A stretch of 6,987 bases of DNA from an uncultured Clostridia bacterium. GTDB taxonomy: Bacteria; Bacillota; Clostridia; Oscillospirales; Ruminococcaceae. Position 1 is the stretch's first letter, and each line of letters starts with the position of its first letter. Made by a program: the position numbers and the translations under genes. Positions 6,264 through 6,987 of the stretch are shown here, piece after piece. The DNA is taken from assembly GCA_945933905.1 (NCBI GenBank), contig CAMEQX010000069.1:1-6987 (forward strand). Reading direction: 5' to 3'. Under the pieces are notes generated by a model. The model saw only the letters and a list, made by a program, of their open reading frames with translations. It searched no databases and was not told the DNA's origin.

Positions 6264-6987
6264 TTTCTCCCACAATCCGAACGTATTTCTTTCCTTCAAC
6301 CGCCTTCGGCTCGGAGAAAATTTCATCGTTTTCCGAAACACCGAAACGGATTTCCGCGCCGTCCGCGAACTCCTCGCCCGTTTTTATATCGCGGCGAACA
6401 GCCTGCCCTTGCTCGAAAACATAGACGTACTCGCCCGTTTCGTCCTGTTCAATCACCGAGTACGGCAAAACCACAATCTCGCGCGGCTCGGACAAAATTA
6501 TCGAAACGTCTGCGGAAAGCCCCGATTTAAAGCGGCTGTCGGGAACAGACGGAGTTATCCTCACGTCAACCACCGTTTCAAGCACTGCGCCGTTATAGCG
6601 GCTTCTCGCGGCGGAGGAAATCTCGCTTACCTTGCCGAAAAACACTTCATCGGGATAAGCCGCCGGAGTAAACATCACGTCTTGCCCGAGCTGAACCTTC
6701 GCGATATCAAGCTCGCTCACCGCCGCGACTATCCCAAGCTCGCCGCCGTTTGCTACCGTGACAATGCCCGTGCCGCTCTGAACCGCGCTGTTTGAGCCGC
6801 AGGTTGAAATCACGCGCCCCGAGCAGTCCGAGGTGATTTTATCGGGAATAAGCGCGACGGCTGTACCCAAATCGGCTGCCGCAAAATTCAGCATATTCAT
6901 TCGTCCGAGGCTTTGGATAAACGCCGCGGACGATTTTTTATCCACAAGAGCAACCGTGTCCCCCGCCGCAACAACGTCCCCTTCCTC
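6256..6987 (-). CDS. Efflux adaptor (membrane fusion) protein, MacA/HlyD type, 5' end outside the window
   Basis: The reading frame stays open through the right edge, so the 243 residues seen are a C-terminal fragment; the start and any signal or membrane helix are beyond 6987. The first residues seen, EEGDVVAAGDTVALVDKK, form the first half of a biotinyl-lipoyl-like domain. After a short stretch of about 30 residues the second half follows (PDKITSDCSGRVIS, about 48-61). A beta-barrel region (about 82-165, with GELGIVAAVSELDIAKVQLG) and a membrane-proximal region (about 165-243, with VLPYSVIEQDETGEYVYVFE) complete the adaptor. Its long coiled-coil hairpin is missing or very short, common in Gram-positive adaptors that need not reach an outer-membrane channel. 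The stop overlaps the permease start by 8 nt, showing translational coupling. Confidence 0.9.
   Translation of the reverse strand, partial: EEGDVVAAGDTVALVDKKSSAAFIQSLGRMNMLNFAAADLGTAVALIPDKITSDCSGRVISTCGSNSAVQSGTGIVTVANGGELGIVAAVSELDIAKVQLGQDVMFTPAAYPDEVFFGKVSEISSAARSRYNGAVLETVVDVRITPSVPDSRFKSGLSADVSIILSEPREIVVLPYSVIEQDETGEYVYVFEQGQAVRRDIKTGEEFADGAEIRFGVSENDEIFSEPKAVEGKKYVRIVGENA

Noticed and set aside
6264..6341. Upstream ATG for the permease, adding 26 residues
   Set aside because: The added peptide is hydrophilic and charged, and it would overlap the adaptor gene by 86 nt. The ATG at 6263 has a GGGAG site and begins the usual short basic leader before the first membrane helix.
5986..6795. 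269-codon plus-strand open frame opposite the adaptor and permease
   Set aside because: The minus strand clearly encodes adaptor and permease signatures through the same bases, and the plus frame crosses two genes without features of its own.

Overview
The window looks like a chromosomal segment from a low-to-mid-GC Firmicute, most likely a gut-type clostridium of the Ruminococcaceae/Oscillospiraceae kind. Evidence: a Firmicute-type S20 protein, strong GGAGG-type ribosome binding sites, a consensus housekeeping promoter, a penicillin-binding-type D,D-carboxypeptidase with a signal peptide, and an adaptor/permease pair of the Gram-positive MacAB-like kind. This placement is inferred from gene types and composition; no database search was possible. 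No mobile element, CRISPR array, tRNA or rRNA was seen.

Layout. Positions 1-426 hold no convincing gene. They carry degenerate direct repeats (1-243), a near-consensus promoter (256-284), and an untranslated leader of about 135 nt with a terminator-like hairpin (301-347). rpsT (ribosomal protein S20) follows at 427-666 and ends in a Rho-independent terminator (688-722). Only 24 nt after that terminator a compact three-gene plus-strand cluster begins: a flavin-binding split-barrel protein of the pyridoxamine 5'-phosphate oxidase/NimA-like kind (747-1259), a large protein joining a TPR-like N-terminus, a Suppressor-of-fused (SUFU) domain and a further C-terminal region (1234-3243), and a small HD-domain phosphohydrolase (3245-3832). 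The first two overlap by 26 nt and the last two are 1 nt apart, so they are probably cotranscribed and translationally coupled. The cluster ends in a clear terminator (3838-3871).

Next is a monocistronic secreted D-alanyl-D-alanine carboxypeptidase (3932-5074). It converges on a minus-strand ABC-exporter operon, separated by a short hairpin that may terminate both. That operon comprises a membrane-fusion (adaptor) protein, cut off by the right edge (6256-6987), and a MacB/FtsX-type permease (5100-6263) overlapping it by 8 nt. Its ATPase is not between the two genes and must lie upstream of the adaptor (outside the window), elsewhere, or be absent.

How the genes work together. rpsT serves translation and the carboxypeptidase trims peptidoglycan side chains. 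The adaptor and permease belong to one efflux or export machine of unknown substrate. The flavin-barrel/SUFU/HD cluster has no assigned pathway. It is the least understood part of the window, and the SUFU fusion protein is the most interesting object, because bacterial SUFU domains have been linked to immunity proteins of polymorphic toxin systems. No toxin gene is visible here, so that link is only a hypothesis.
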